64,000 bases of DNA from Rhynchopus sp. YZ270_cl-10 (GCA_964035575.1 OZ037903.1:955001-1019000), one strand, 5' to 3'. Positions 19,778 through 29,825 are shown, counted from the stretch's first letter. Notes: generated by a model not told the origin, from the sequence alone. A program made the numbers and translations.

Positions 19778-22234
19778 ATGCTCGACGACGGCATCGTCGC
19801 CCCCCTCTCCGAGGAGGATGCAAGCTACGTCCGCTCTGGGGTCTGCATCGCTGGCCTGTTCGAGGCTGTCGACCATCTCGTGTGGAACGCTCTGGAGGCC
19901 GGCGCAAGCTCCATCGCAGTCACAATCTCTCGCGCCGACCCCCTCTCCTTGACGGTGGCCGACAATGGGTCTGGCCTGACTGAAGACAACCTCAAGCTTA
20001 TAGGCCACCGCCACCATACAGGGACCTCTGCACGCAACCTCCCTGGGACACACAAAGGTGAAGCCTTGGCCTCTTTGATCCTCTGTTCTGCCAAGGTCTG
20101 CATTGTGTCAAAGGTCGTAGAACGTTATGAAGGGTTTTCTGTGGGATTTGAGGCTGGTGTCCGCACGACTCTGGGAGAGGCGCAGCGGCAGTGCGCAGGG
20201 ACGACAGTGTCCGTGGAAGGACTGTTCGCGGCATTTCCGGTGCGGCAGAGGCTGTTTGCGAAAATGGTGTTCTCGAAGCGTGCGCGGCTTCTTGAGAGGC
20301 TCATGACGCAGATAGCTATAGCGTTCCGCAGCGAGGTCACACTGCGTCTCGTAGAAAAGGACAGTGGTGACGTGCTCTTCCAAAAGCGGCCTGAGCCTGA
20401 TATAGGGATAATACCCTGTATCCGCTTCCTCTTTGGCGAAGCGTTTGCGTTGAAAATGACGTCTGCATGTAAAACTGTCACCCCAACCTCAACAACGGTG
20501 GTTCAAAACGCCTTTCATTTTTCCCTTAACATCGCTGTATCGGAAGGCAATATTTGCACCACTCGCGATACTTTGCAGGTTTTTACGTTGAATCGACGTC
20601 CAGTTCAGTGTGTTTTGGTGGACTCTTTGGTAGCAAAAATCTACTCCCGAGCGAGGAAGGTGAGCACTCGGGGTGGGTTTTCCCGCGATTTTGCTACACA
20701 AGGCCATTTGTACCCTGCATATGTTATTGAGCTGACGCTCCCGGGGAATGCCGAGGTGTTGTACGACATCACCCCTTCTGGGTTGGGCTGTGTTGCGGTC
20801 CTGCGTGCGGACCTCTTCAACGTCGTTGCGCACGAACTCTTTTTGATGCTCTCCGTTGCTTTGCAAGGCTGTGGCATCGCGACCCCTGGCTGCCTCGGGC
20901 TCTTTCATGGCCAATGGCTGTCAATCGCCGACCACCTCCTCTCCACTGCCTCACCCCCACCACCCACGCAATCCGAAGATGCAAACCCAGAACACACCCC
21001 TTCTCTAACCGACCTCCGCTCCTCCCTGCAACTCGAAGAGGGGTGTACCGTGGAAAAGGAAGATCCTCTCCGTTCAGTAAATTCAAAGGAAACAAAGGAG
21101 TCACTGAGTTTGTTCGGACAGTCCCGCCTGGGAAGGGCGCTGCGTGCAAACAACGCAAGCAAAAAAAGCTCCGACAAAGCACCTAGGGAGATCCTCGAGC
21201 CTTCTTCTCCTGCAGACCCTCCAGCCACAGTACCGCACCGTGCTGTGGCGGTACCGGAAGCGTTGCCTCCCCCACCTCCACAGCAAACAAAGGAGGTGCC
21301 CCAAGAAGCTCCCCCGGCAGCCCTCCCCACGCTTCCCACGGAGGGAAAGGCGGGTGGAACACCAACGGTCTCGTTGTTGGAGTTGTTCCAGCAAAAGCAA
21401 GGTACAAAGAGGAAGGCTGAGGTGATTGAGGAGCCACAACCGAAGCGGCCGTGCTGTGTGAAGAGTATGGTGCCGAATATCAAACGGAGGTGGTGGGATA
21501 AGCAGGTGGTTCGTGCAGCGAATGCGCATCAAAGTGTTGATACTGCGGTGATCGATCGGAAAGATTTTGCGGGTCTGAAGGTGATTGGCCAGGCGTATAA
21601 ACAGTTTATCTTTTGCGAAAACAGTGCAGGGCTTCTTCTCGGCATCGACCAACACGCTGCAGACGAGCGGATCAAGCTGGAAACGCTGCGGCGCTCTTTG
21701 CACACATTGGTCACTACGAACGCTGCTCGCACCACCTTGGCGGTCTCCCCGCACGAAGTCTCGCTGATCGCAGAGGTTGCGCCTGCATTGGAAAGATGGG
21801 GGTGGGTGATCCATCAAGCCGCGCAGGGAGAAGTAGTGGTGTCTGTTCCGGTGGTCTCTTTTCCGGAATGGGTGGCGGAGCCGAGGGTGTGGAAGCTGCC
21901 TGGGGCTAGCATCTCGCAGGCGGCTGTGGAGGTGTATGAAGGGGGTGCCGCAGTGACACCTAGTGTGTTCACAAGGTTGTTGGCGTCGAAGGCGTGCAGG
22001 TCTGCTGTGATGTTTGGCGACCCCCTCACCCACGCCCAGTGTGTCTCCCTCGTACAGCGTCTCTCGCAGACGAACGACCCCTTTCACTGTGCGCACGGCC
22101 GCCCAGCGGTGGTGCCTCTCTGCCAGCCCGCCTTCCGTCCAGCGGTGTTGCAGGCTCCGCGTCTTGGGCGGCTTGGCCTTATTAACAAAACCCCTGGAAA
22201 ACGTCCGACCCTCAGCAAACTCAGTGGGCAATGA
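19778..22234 (+). CDS. MLH3: MutL homologue, MLH3-type, with endonuclease motif
   Basis: A DNA mismatch-repair and meiotic-recombination protein expected to pair with MLH1 and nick DNA. 818 residues, intronless. The N-terminal GHKL ATPase has EAVDHLVWNALEAGASSI (about 28-45), VADNGSG (about 60) and GTHKGEALASL (about 90-100). The linker (about 385-570) is Pro/Ser-rich and disordered. The C-terminal domain holds the metal-binding endonuclease motif DQHAADERIKLE (about 624-635), an exact DQHA(X)2E(X)4E match, then ACRSAVMFGDPL and CAHGRPAVVPL (ACR and C-P-H-G-R-P-type motifs). Order and motifs fit MLH3 better than PMS1, mainly because DQHAAxER and the CAHGRP ending match MLH3; this assignment is by eye. 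The start follows acceptor TTGCAG (19754). Confidence 0.85.
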   Translation: MLDDGIVAPLSEEDASYVRSGVCIAGLFEAVDHLVWNALEAGASSIAVTISRADPLSLTVADNGSGLTEDNLKLIGHRHHTGTSARNLPGTHKGEALASLILCSAKVCIVSKVVERYEGFSVGFEAGVRTTLGEAQRQCAGTTVSVEGLFAAFPVRQRLFAKMVFSKRARLLERLMTQIAIAFRSEVTLRLVEKDSGDVLFQKRPEPDIGIIPCIRFLFGEAFALKMTSACKTVTPTSTTVVQNAFHFSLNIAVSEGNICTTRDTLQVFTLNRRPVQCVLVDSLVAKIYSRARKVSTRGGFSRDFATQGHLYPAYVIELTLPGNAEVLYDITPSGLGCVAVLRADLFNVVAHELFLMLSVALQGCGIATPGCLGLFHGQWLSIADHLLSTASPPPPTQSEDANPEHTPSLTDLRSSLQLEEGCTVEKEDPLRSVNSKETKESLSLFGQSRLGRALRANNASKKSSDKAPREILEPSSPADPPATVPHRAVAVPEALPPPPPQQTKEVPQEAPPAALPTLPTEGKAGGTPTVSLLELFQQKQGTKRKAEVIEEPQPKRPCCVKSMVPNIKRRWWDKQVVRAANAHQSVDTAVIDRKDFAGLKVIGQAYKQFIFCENSAGLLLGIDQHAADERIKLETLRRSLHTLVTTNAARTTLAVSPHEVSLIAEVAPALERWGWVIHQAAQGEVVVSVPVVSFPEWVAEPRVWKLPGASISQAAVEVYEGGAAVTPSVFTRLLASKACRSAVMFGDPLTHAQCVSLVQRLSQTNDPFHCAHGRPAVVPLCQPAFRPAVLQAPRLGRLGLINKTPGKRPTLSKLSGQ

Positions 22235-22552
22235 TTTATTTTCTCAAAAATTCTCAACAAAAAAAAAAAAAAAGAACGATTTCCCCATTTCCTTTGTACC
22301 CCCCGTATTGACTCACAATGGCCTCTCACTGCAAAACGAGCAGAGGGACCCCAACCAGACCCTACCTACATTGCATATGTAATTAACCTGCGTCTCCAAT
22401 GACCCCCTTCGAATAGAAGGGGTAGGGTATAGATGTTAACCACGAAATGGACATAGGACAGCAGGGTCCACCCACGGTTGCACCAAGGCACTGTTCGTAA
22501 GAGGGCTTTGTATTTCAAGACAATTTTTTTTTCTACCCCAGAGGTCACACAA
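22235..22552. other. Short spacer with a family A repeat
   Basis: Holds an A-run after MLH3 and one full family A repeat whose T-rich end leads straight into the acceptor of the next gene. Confidence 0.7.
22431..22531 (+). repeat. Family A repeat, merging into a trans-splice acceptor
   Basis: AGATGTTAACCACGAAATGG ... AAGAGGGCTTTGTATTTCAA, then a T-run and CTACCCCAG (AG at 22540-22541), 11 nt before the ATG of the downstream gene. Confidence 0.75.
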
Positions 22553-23854
22553 ATGTTGCGTGTTTTTAAACATGGCAGCGTGGCGGCAGGGTTCCGCCAG
22601 GTGCGGAGCGAATCTTTGCCGGTAGAACGACAGAAAAATGAGCTACTTAAGATGTACAACTACAAGCCACGGCGTGTCGCGACTAAACGTGGACCGTACA
22701 GCCCAACTGCGATCTGCCCCGACACAAAACGCAAGGTACGGGTGCCCTTTGAGAGTCGCCCGGCTGGCCGTATACCCGAGGACATTCTACAGAGCGCGCT
22801 TGCCCTGCAAAAACTCATTGCTCTGGAGGAGGGGCGTGGGCGGCCGAGGTCAAGGAACCTGACTGATGAGCGCGGGGGGGAATATATCGTGGGAGAACCC
22901 GATAAGTCGTTGTTCCTGCCGAAGAAGAAGCCTGTTGTTGGGAAGGAGCAGTCAAAGAGACAGTTGGTCGCGGAAAACAGCGTGAACTTTAGGATTGCGA
23001 AGGAGCATGAGATTGCTCTGGAGCTGGTTAGGGTGTTGAAGAAGTCGTTTGGAGAGCTGGCGACGCAGGCGAGGGAGACGCGCCTGGCAAGGAAGCTGCC
23101 TACTGAGGCGGTTGTAGCAAAGTTTGACTATGACTACAGACGTGTGATGCACAGTGCGAAGGTAGCGAAGGGTATTCTCCTGCGCACCACCCTTGAGCGC
23201 GAAGCTGTCGGCATGCACGACGCCCTCTATCGCACATCGATGAAAGGCGTGAACCGCCACTGCCCGCTCGAGGAGACCCACCAAATCATCCCATTCTGCT
23301 CCCTCCGCCGCAGAAGCTTCAACCGCCCCCGACGGCTCACTACCGAAAAGTTTCTCATCCCCACCTCAAGTAAGCAAAAGCACGTCCGGCCCGACAAATG
23401 GTCAGAGAAGCGCACCTCCCACAACGAAGCCTTGGATGATATGCTAACAAAAAAGTCAGAACAGCCTGCGGAGCCTGTGGAGCTGGACCTAGAGTTGGAT
23501 GAGTTCCACACTGCGTGTGCGTACCCGAAGGTGTGCTATTTTTTTTTGAAGAGTTGCAATGCGCTCGACTAAGATGCGTTTTAGTTTCGACCATTTTTGC
23601 CTTTTTTTTTTGCCCCACCCAAGGTACATGTTATGAGATGGCTTTGTATTTCAAGGCAACTTTACAAATGCAAAAATTAAACACCGCAGGTAACGTCGAA
23701 CATCGCAGCGCGAGACTATTTGGCAGAGATCCTCATCCCCCAGGTGCGTGTGGGGCTTCGTGAGAAGTATCCCGATATCGACGAAGCGCTGTTAATGGAG
23801 GAGACGAAAAAAATTGCCAACCGCCATTTCTTCGGCACCCAGAGCGACTTTTAG
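22553..23854 (+). CDS. Basic, probably organellar protein, 2 exons, unknown function
   Basis: Exons 22553-23530 and 23690-23854 give 380 residues. The N-terminus MLRVFKHGSVAAGFRQVRSE has Arg/Lys and hydrophobic residues and no acid until residue 20, as in a mitochondrial presequence. The body is strongly basic, with many Arg/Lys clusters and alternating helices (AKEHEIALELVRVLKKSFGE); it could be a mitoribosomal or other RNA-associated protein, but I recognise no family. The second exon gives VTSNIAARDYLAEILIPQVR and ends GTQSDF. The intron begins with GTGTGC rather than the usual GTATGN. The start is the first ATG after the CTACCCCAG acceptor. Confidence 0.75.
23531..23689 (+). other. cis-intron containing half of a family A repeat
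   Basis: GTGTGC ... CACCGCAG. From about 23622 to 23672 it holds GGTACATGTTATGAGATGGC / TTTGTATTTCAAGGCAACTT, the 3' half of family A. Confidence 0.75.
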
Positions 23855-24421
23855 AGACCGTTATAGGACTAATGTGTTGTTGTTTTTTTTTTTTTTTTTA
23901 TTCTATGTTATTTTTTCAACGTTTGGAGGGGAGATGAGAAGGTGTGTAGGATCGTAGATCTTCGGGAGGATGCCTCGTGTTGTGTCCATGATTTTTGTTT
24001 TAGTCAGATGAAATCATGGAACTAGAAACCCAGGCTTTTTACTTCTTCACATTACTTTTTTTCTTTTTTCTTTCTTTTTTCTTTTTTTTTTTTTTTTCGT
24101 TTGAATCTCATGAGCCATGACAGGGTTCTAGCTTTGGGAGGTATTTATTTTATTTTATTTTTTTGAAAAAAAAATACCAAAAGTGGATATTCACTCGATT
24201 ATCGTAAAAAGTTGGTCACCTATTTTTAGATGGCTTCGCATCCTAGGTTGTTTTCTCCAATTGCAGCTTTGTGGTGGATGTTCGCGAAAATGACCAAAAA
24301 AAAATAGTTCACGAACCCTGAAACCCACCTCCCCCCCTCCTCTGTGCGGCCTTTAGTGAAAACAACCCACCTACCCTCCCAGACAAAGGAGACGTCCGTT
24401 TCGGACGTGAAAGTGCAAACT
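23855..24421. other. A/T-rich spacer
   Basis: Long T-runs, a decayed family A start (about 24003), and from 24305 a C/T-rich region with AG at 24382 that suits a trans-splice acceptor for the small gene at 24422. Confidence 0.55.
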
Positions 24422-24843
24422 ATGAGCACCAGAATAAAGAAACTTATCGAGCGGGCCTCAAAGCGACTCAGAGAAGAGGAGTACTGCCCATCTGCACTGT
24501 ATTTAACACCGTATGTAGAATAGATAGGCATTTGACCTCCCCCCGACACAACGAAACCCCACCGAAACACAGTACCAAGGTCTGCACTGATATCCGCACA
24601 CGCCACAGGCGGGATTTGAGGGTCGAAGCAGACACGGCTATCCTGCAGCGGCAGATAGTCTCGACACGGCACAACCAAGAGTGGGTATGGCCCCACCGAA
24701 CCCCCTTTTGCCGCGCGCTTGCCCGTTTTTTGGCAAGTGGTTTTGATGTATTTACCTCGAGCGCGCAGAGGCCGCACAGAGGCTCCCGCCCCTACGCTGG
24801 CAATGCACTGGCTGGAAAAAGAGAGGAAAAAAAAAATAATTAG
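24422..24843 (+). CDS. Small basic protein, 2 exons (predicted here), unknown function
   Basis: Exon 24422-24510 encodes MSTRIKKLIERASKRLREEE ... ALYLT. A GTATGT donor follows at 24511. Acceptor CGCCACAG (24608) joins in frame to RDLRVEADTAILQRQIVSTR and on to an end of AGKREEKKNN. The spliced product is 107 residues, basic, with helical ends. Support comes from the consensus GTATGT donor exactly where the first frame would stop 12 nt later, the CAG 3' end, the kept frame, the higher GC content than the surroundings, and a C/T tract ending CTCCCAG 39 nt before the ATG. A family D repeat starts directly after the stop. I recognise no family. Size and charge would suit a mitoribosomal or respiratory-complex accessory subunit, which is a guess. 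Confidence 0.5.
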
Positions 24844-24880
24844 TATAGTGGAGCGTGTCCTCGGGTGTCTCTACCCTATG
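24844..24880 (+). repeat. Family D repeat abutting a stop codon
   Basis: TATAGTGGAGCGTGTCCTCG / GGTGTCTCTACCC begins immediately after the TAG of the small gene. Confidence 0.6.
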
Positions 24881-25052
24881 CAAATATTTTGCAAGTACAA
24901 TCTGCAATGTATACCACTCAACCAGTCTACCCCATGCTGTAAAAATTGGAAACTAAACCATGTTTAAAACCAACGGTAGATCTGTCCTTACGCTTTTTCC
25001 TTTTGAATCCTCTTCCTCATCCATTATCATGCGTCGTAGGAAAAGAGCCTTA

Positions 25053-26105
25053 ATGGCTGCGGTCAACGAAAGACATAGCAAGTAAGGACAGATCAGTTGG
25101 TATAAGTTATGTTTAGTTTTAGTTTTAGTTTTAGTTTTAGCTTTTTTTTTTTTTTGGGATGAGGGTTTTGACAAACAACACCACATCAAACCGCAACAGT
25201 ACAGACGCCTCGCACAGCTCAAACTGGCCGAGGGTCACTTCTTCTCTATGATCGATACTATGAACAACGAAAAGGCATTTCATGACCTTAGCCGTGTCTA
25301 TCAGCTTCACACCTCCTGGGCACACTCCACAAAAATGGTGCAGGATCTTGATTCTAGCCTGCAGTTCATGCGGGCCGGCAAGATTGATCTTCTCGCAAAC
25401 AGCAAACGCCTTAAAAAGGTATTTCTCATTTCAGTAATCCACAGAATGGGTTAAAAATCCGTACAATGCTTTATTGCACCATCCGATGAACTGAGCATCT
25501 GCACTTTCAACTGAAGAAAATTGAAATAAAACCCCATTTTCCCCCGCTAAATTCGGCTGGCCTCCTAAGCTGGCAAACGACACTGTCTTTGCATGACCAC
25601 AATATCTTTTTTTTTTTTTTTTTTTTTTTTTTGAATTTAAAAACACCCCTATTTCACCTGAAAACAGGAGTTGAACCGACTCAGTTTGTACAAGCAATCG
25701 AACAAAGATATGATTGCCCTGGACAAGGTGCGTAGGGATAAGCACTTTCATGGGTTCTTTGCGTCGCTCACCAAGGAGCAATACCCCGAGCTATATAGTG
25801 AGAGGCGGCTTATTTTCCCCCGCGCTGTGGCGGCATACGAGAGGCTCCCCTGGAATGAGCGGGAGCAGTACAAACAGCCCGAAGGCTGGCGTGGGATGCT
25901 GAAGGAGCTCAAGAAACAGAGGTCTCACCTGACGGCCTTCCAGCGCCACATTCAAAAGTACTCACCCATGATTGCAGCAACATACAAAAGGCAGGGGAAG
26001 CCATATGGCAGATCTGACGTCCAAAAATGTGTCGTTTACCTTTGGAAAAAGAAAAAAGCCGCTGAATTAGAACAGCTTGCTGCGCCGACGAAGAAGAAGA
26101 AGTAG
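25053..26105 (+). CDS. HMG-box-like basic protein, 3 exons
   Basis: Exons 25053-25081, 25205-25418 and 25668-26105 give 226 residues. Introns are GTAAGG...GTACAG (123 nt) and GTATTT...AAACAG (249 nt). The C-terminal half is basic and aromatic, with two segments that look like weak HMG boxes (FFASLTKEQYPELYSERR ... LPWNEREQY, then LTAFQRHIQKYSPMIAATYK ... VVYLWKKKKAAE). It might bind DNA in the nucleus or mitochondrion; this is tentative. Start choice: a C/T tract (24981-25028) is followed by the first AG at 25038-25039, which favours ATG 25053. In-frame ATGs at 25029 and 24960 would add 8 or 31 residues. Intron 1 holds a (TTTTAG)n run. Confidence 0.6.
25109..25141. repeat. (TTTTAG)n simple repeat inside an intron
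   Basis: About five head-to-tail TTTTAG units followed by a T-run, within intron 1 of the HMG-box-like gene. It resembles a degenerate telomere-type unit but is short and internal. Confidence 0.8.
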
Positions 26106-26687
26106 GTCGTCTTGTTCGATTCGGACAACAACAAAAAATTAGTAGATTTGGGGAGGGTCACGAGAACAGGATCTATCTTGTTTCTCCAAACGTTAGATTT
26201 TCTTGTGGGACCAAAAAAAAAAAAAAAAAAAAAAAAACCAACACGCAAAAAGGTTTCGATATATTAGGATTGTAGGCATCGTATTCATTCTTTTGGCGAA
26301 TGCACCGGGGGGGTTTATTCTTGCTGCGCAATCTCAAAAAAATAAAACACATGTTCCCCTCCCTTTGTGCATTGTTCATCTCAAGAGCCTTTTCTCCTTC
26401 GTAATCCTTCAGTGTTATCGGCTGAAGTGGTTGTAAAGTGCCTCCTCTTCACTCTCCCCGAAGTTCTGCGGTAACCAGGGGCCGCAGGGGATATGATACC
26501 TTTAGTTTTCTGATCCACAGAAGCATATTGTCCTTCACAGAATTCAGCAGGAAGGGTATGCGTTCACGTCATGAGGGGCACCGTTGTTCGCGGAAGTTGT
26601 TCAAAACGCCTCAATCTCATGTTTTGATCAAGCTGCGTTTTAGTTTACTCTTTTTTCTGGTTCACACTTCCCCTTCAGGGCTTAGTA
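26106..26687. other. Spacer without recognised features
   Basis: A/T-rich with an A-run near 26213. The sequence before 26678 is C/T-rich and ends CTTCAG, a likely trans-splice acceptor 9 nt before the next ATG. No repeat family copy is recognised. Confidence 0.6.
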
Positions 26688-28670
26688 ATGATATATGTAG
26701 ACAGCCCCACTTCTTGCTCCTCTGAATCGCGTATTAGAAGTCACCATGAGGGTGAGATGACGTTGTCGCAGCACAGGGAGGAGGTGAAGGTGCTGACTGC
26801 TTTGGTCCATAGGGAGTGGTTGAAGAAACGGAAGGAAGAGTTGGGGAGTGCGGCTGATGTGGTCAATGCGCGGGAAAGTGTTGCGGTTGCGCGGGAACAG
26901 CTAGAGCTGCAAGCAAGACGGCAACGACTCAGAGACAACAAAAAACACTTTCTTGCCGCCAAACGGCGTGACGCAGACCTGCAAAGAACAAATCTATTTC
27001 GTGTCCTCGCGCACCGTGAAGCGCAGCGTTCTCCCCCACGCTCCGCTTCTCTCCCCGCTATCACGCGAAAAAAACACAAAAGAAAGCCGAAATTGGAAGA
27101 GCCCGAACCGGAAGTCACACCACGCATAAAGCTGAAAGAAGAGCCCGGGGCACGTCTCTTCCATCAAGGCAATGTTATGCGCGACTTCAAACAGCAGTGG
27201 GTTGACGAGCAAAGAGAGGTTCTTGCGGCGCAGCTGCGTGCGGAGACGCCGTTCAGACCGGACACCTCTTTGTCAGGCGGCGTTCGCCGTGCGGGTAGTG
27301 CACGCGGCCGCTCGCACTCCCCAGCCTGCAGCACCAGAGGGGTGAGCGGTGCGTGCACTGCGGGAGTGGTACAGCAGGCCCCAGAGGACCCACCGTTTCA
27401 ACCGAATCTTGACCACGCACGAAATGAGTTTCTTCGACCAGGCACTCCGACGGCAAGGGGACGGGCAGGGTCTCCTGCCGCACCTTCGCAGCATTCTTCG
27501 CCAGAGAGATGGTTGACGGATCCGGCTGATTCGTCTGTTTTGGATAAAATTGATCGATTGGTGTCGCTGGCGACGTCTGCGTTTCAAGGGAATACCGACA
27601 ACGATACCACCCAAGACGAAGGCAGCACAATACCAGTACACCACAGACTGCACCTGGACGCAACCCGGCACACCCTCCGGCGAAGAGAGGCACGAGAGTT
27701 CTACTTCACACAACGTGACGCTGGAGTAATCGGATCTGGGTCTGGCACCCCAACAGCAAAGCTCACCTCTGGTACACGCGAGTCCGAAGAGTGGTTGAAT
27801 TCTCTAGTCTATTCGAAGGCCGCTTCCAGGCAGGCAGTGCAGCAGATTCACAGAGAGCGGGCACGCCCTCGAAGCACAACACCGACACACACCAGAAAAC
27901 GAGACATCCGACTTCACGAAGAAGCCTTTCTCCAAAAAGCAGTGCAACAAGAGAAGGAACGGGCACAAGCGGAAAGAACCTCGGACGCTGCCAATGTTGG
28001 GCATTACATTAGCAACACCACGCGGAGAAGGGCCGAGCGGAAACGTAAACGCGAGCTTCTTGATTTCTTCCATCTCCACAACGGAGGCCCTGGCGAGTCC
28101 GGAGCGATCCGCCTCGCAGACATTGAGGAGAACAACTACGACCCGTTCACGGCTGCAGCATTGCCGCTCCTTCGTGGGAAGGGAGAGCAGTTTACTTACC
28201 CAGAATTGGTGCTATTGCTGAGGGGTGCGCGGACAGGGTCTTTGGTGGTGTGTAGAAGGGATCCTCCCAGGAGGACGCCAGAGTATGACTTAGCAGGGGC
28301 GCTGCAGGTGGAGCAGGAGGTGGCGATTACACCACGTCATGCGCCCGCGAATTTGCACAACATTTTGTTTCAGGAGGCGAAGGAGAAGGAGACGCGTGCA
28401 GTGGAGCGGAAACAGCGATACGCCACACTGCGACGGCAGAAGGAAGACGCCGCCTGCACCTTCGCCCCCGCCACACTACAACGACGAAGCCACTCCGCAG
28501 GTGCAGCAAGCAGCTTCCACATGGTCCCCCGCTGCTACACAGCGGAGTTAGCCCGGCGTGATGAAATCCTCCGTTCAATAGATGAAGGCGAAGAAGAGCA
28601 GGGCGCGCAAAAACAGTTTGAAAAGTCCAAAGTCGACATTCTTGACCGTTTAGATAGGTTTTTGATGTAA
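26688..28670 (+). CDS. Basic coiled-coil protein, probably cytoskeletal or flagellar
   Basis: 660 residues, intronless. Long charged helices are visible at about 20-110 (REEVKVLTALVHREWLKKRK, ARREQ-type repeats), about 325-345 (THTLRRREAREFYFTQRDAG), about 405-465 (EEAFLQKAVQQEKERAQAER) and about 560-590. Ser/Pro/Arg-rich linkers separate them. Short motifs such as PFQPNL and CTFAPATLQ recall the F-x-P-x-L motifs in many flagellar and cytoskeletal proteins of euglenozoans; this is by eye. The end (KSKVDILDRLDRFLM) is an amphipathic helix. There is no signal or membrane segment. The ATG follows acceptor CCCCTTCAG (26678); a later in-frame ATG (26758) is possible. Confidence 0.75.
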   Translation: MIYVDSPTSCSSESRIRSHHEGEMTLSQHREEVKVLTALVHREWLKKRKEELGSAADVVNARESVAVAREQLELQARRQRLRDNKKHFLAAKRRDADLQRTNLFRVLAHREAQRSPPRSASLPAITRKKHKRKPKLEEPEPEVTPRIKLKEEPGARLFHQGNVMRDFKQQWVDEQREVLAAQLRAETPFRPDTSLSGGVRRAGSARGRSHSPACSTRGVSGACTAGVVQQAPEDPPFQPNLDHARNEFLRPGTPTARGRAGSPAAPSQHSSPERWLTDPADSSVLDKIDRLVSLATSAFQGNTDNDTTQDEGSTIPVHHRLHLDATRHTLRRREAREFYFTQRDAGVIGSGSGTPTAKLTSGTRESEEWLNSLVYSKAASRQAVQQIHRERARPRSTTPTHTRKRDIRLHEEAFLQKAVQQEKERAQAERTSDAANVGHYISNTTRRRAERKRKRELLDFFHLHNGGPGESGAIRLADIEENNYDPFTAAALPLLRGKGEQFTYPELVLLLRGARTGSLVVCRRDPPRRTPEYDLAGALQVEQEVAITPRHAPANLHNILFQEAKEKETRAVERKQRYATLRRQKEDAACTFAPATLQRRSHSAGAASSFHMVPRCYTAELARRDEILRSIDEGEEEQGAQKQFEKSKVDILDRLDRFLM

Positions 28671-28816
28671 TTTTTAGACAACAACGAATAGGCAATGTGA
28701 TAGAAGCCAAAAGTTACCACAGTTTCCCCCCACTTTGCTTTACAGTGCAACACATTATCATCTTCCTCCCCTCCCCCCTCAAGCACCTCACAGAATGCGT
28801 GACACATAACAAAAGC

Positions 28817-29756
28817 ATGCCCGGTGGCGGGCCTATGGAAGTTGTGGTACGGCAATATGCTCTGAGCATCGGCCTTGGCGACCCTGCTAGGGAACAGGTC
28901 GCCGTCATGAAGCTTCGTGACACCTGTGTTCGTATGCTTGCCGAGCTGGAACGCGATGAAAGCAGACAGCACCCACCCCCACGCCCCGCCCTCCCACCAC
29001 CGGCACCACGTGGCAGCACCCCACGCGCACAACGCTACGTCATCGGCGCACCCCCTATTGAGTCGCCACAGCACCCACCCATCCCCGCTCCTGCTACCTA
29101 CGTCGTGGTGGCCCCTATGCATCTGGGCATTGCAGGGACGTACACCATCGTACAGGGCATGCAGGAGGTGGAGAACTTGGTGTGGGTGTCCGACGGTGGG
29201 AAGGCGTTGCACTCTGTTGCGGGGGTGTGGAGTGTGGGGCGGGGGCGGGTGGAGTCTGCAGAGGCACATCTTGGTGCGTTGCCGCATATGGTGCATGCGT
29301 GGGTGGAAGTGAGGGATGGCACAGCACTGCACGTAGAAGGTGTGCATTTCGCTGCGTGTCTAGAAGGAGAAGTCTCCCCGGTGCGTGATCTCGGTTTTCG
29401 GTCAGCCTCAGCATCAGGGTCAGCAGTGCGTGCAGCGTCCTCTCGCTACACCTCACCACCACGCAACGACAGGCGTGTGTCCCCGCTGGAGGCGGATCGC
29501 ACGCCCTCTGTGTCGTCGCTCGACCCTGCCGCCCTGCTGCTGGAGCTGCAGAGGGAGCGCAGTAGAAACGCACACCTCGAGGAGTCCTTGGAGAAGTCGA
29601 AGCAGCAGCAGGTATTGTCCCTAATGTTCCCCCCTCTATGCAACGAAACATAATCAGGCAATCGTGAATGACACAGTAACCGCCGCATTTGAGGCGCAGG
29701 CTGTCGCTGAGCAGGCTGTGTCCTGGGCGCTTGACAAAATGGGTATCGCACGGTGA
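28817..29756 (+). CDS. Two-exon protein with central beta-rich domain, unknown function
   Basis: Exons 28817-29611 and 29658-29756, split by a 46-nt intron (GTATTG...AATCAG), give 297 residues. A short N-terminal helical region, a Pro-rich linker, then a beta-rich domain at about 95-180 (GIAGTYTIVQGMQEVENLVW, VWSVGRGRVE, HMVHAWVEVRDG) that has the look of the small W-rich repeats common in protist proteins. A Ser/Arg-rich linker and a C-terminal coiled coil (LELQRERSRNAHLEESLEKS) run across the splice junction into AIVNDTVTAAFEAQ. The leader contains a four-codon upstream ORF (28794). AGs lie at 28783 and 28793 after a C-rich tract. Confidence 0.7.
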
Positions 29757-29825
29757 CGCTTTGTTGGTAGTTTAAGAAGATCAAGGGTTGCCTATCTTAT
29801 CAGACTTTTTCATTCCTCTTTTCCA

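Noticed and set aside
20905-22231. Minus-strand frames of 192 and 376 codons
   Set aside because: They are antisense shadows of the MLH3 coding region, whose motifs clearly set the + strand frame.
24226-24777. Minus-strand 183-codon frame
   Set aside because: It would be the only minus-strand gene, has no C/T-AG before its start, and overlaps the better-supported two-exon + strand model.
25109-25141. Telomere or internal telomeric block from TTTTAG units
   Set aside because: Too short, inside an intron and next to a T-run; a simple repeat explains it.
28535-29347. Minus-strand 270-codon frame
   Set aside because: It runs antisense across two + strand genes and the gap between them, and has His/Cys-rich random composition.
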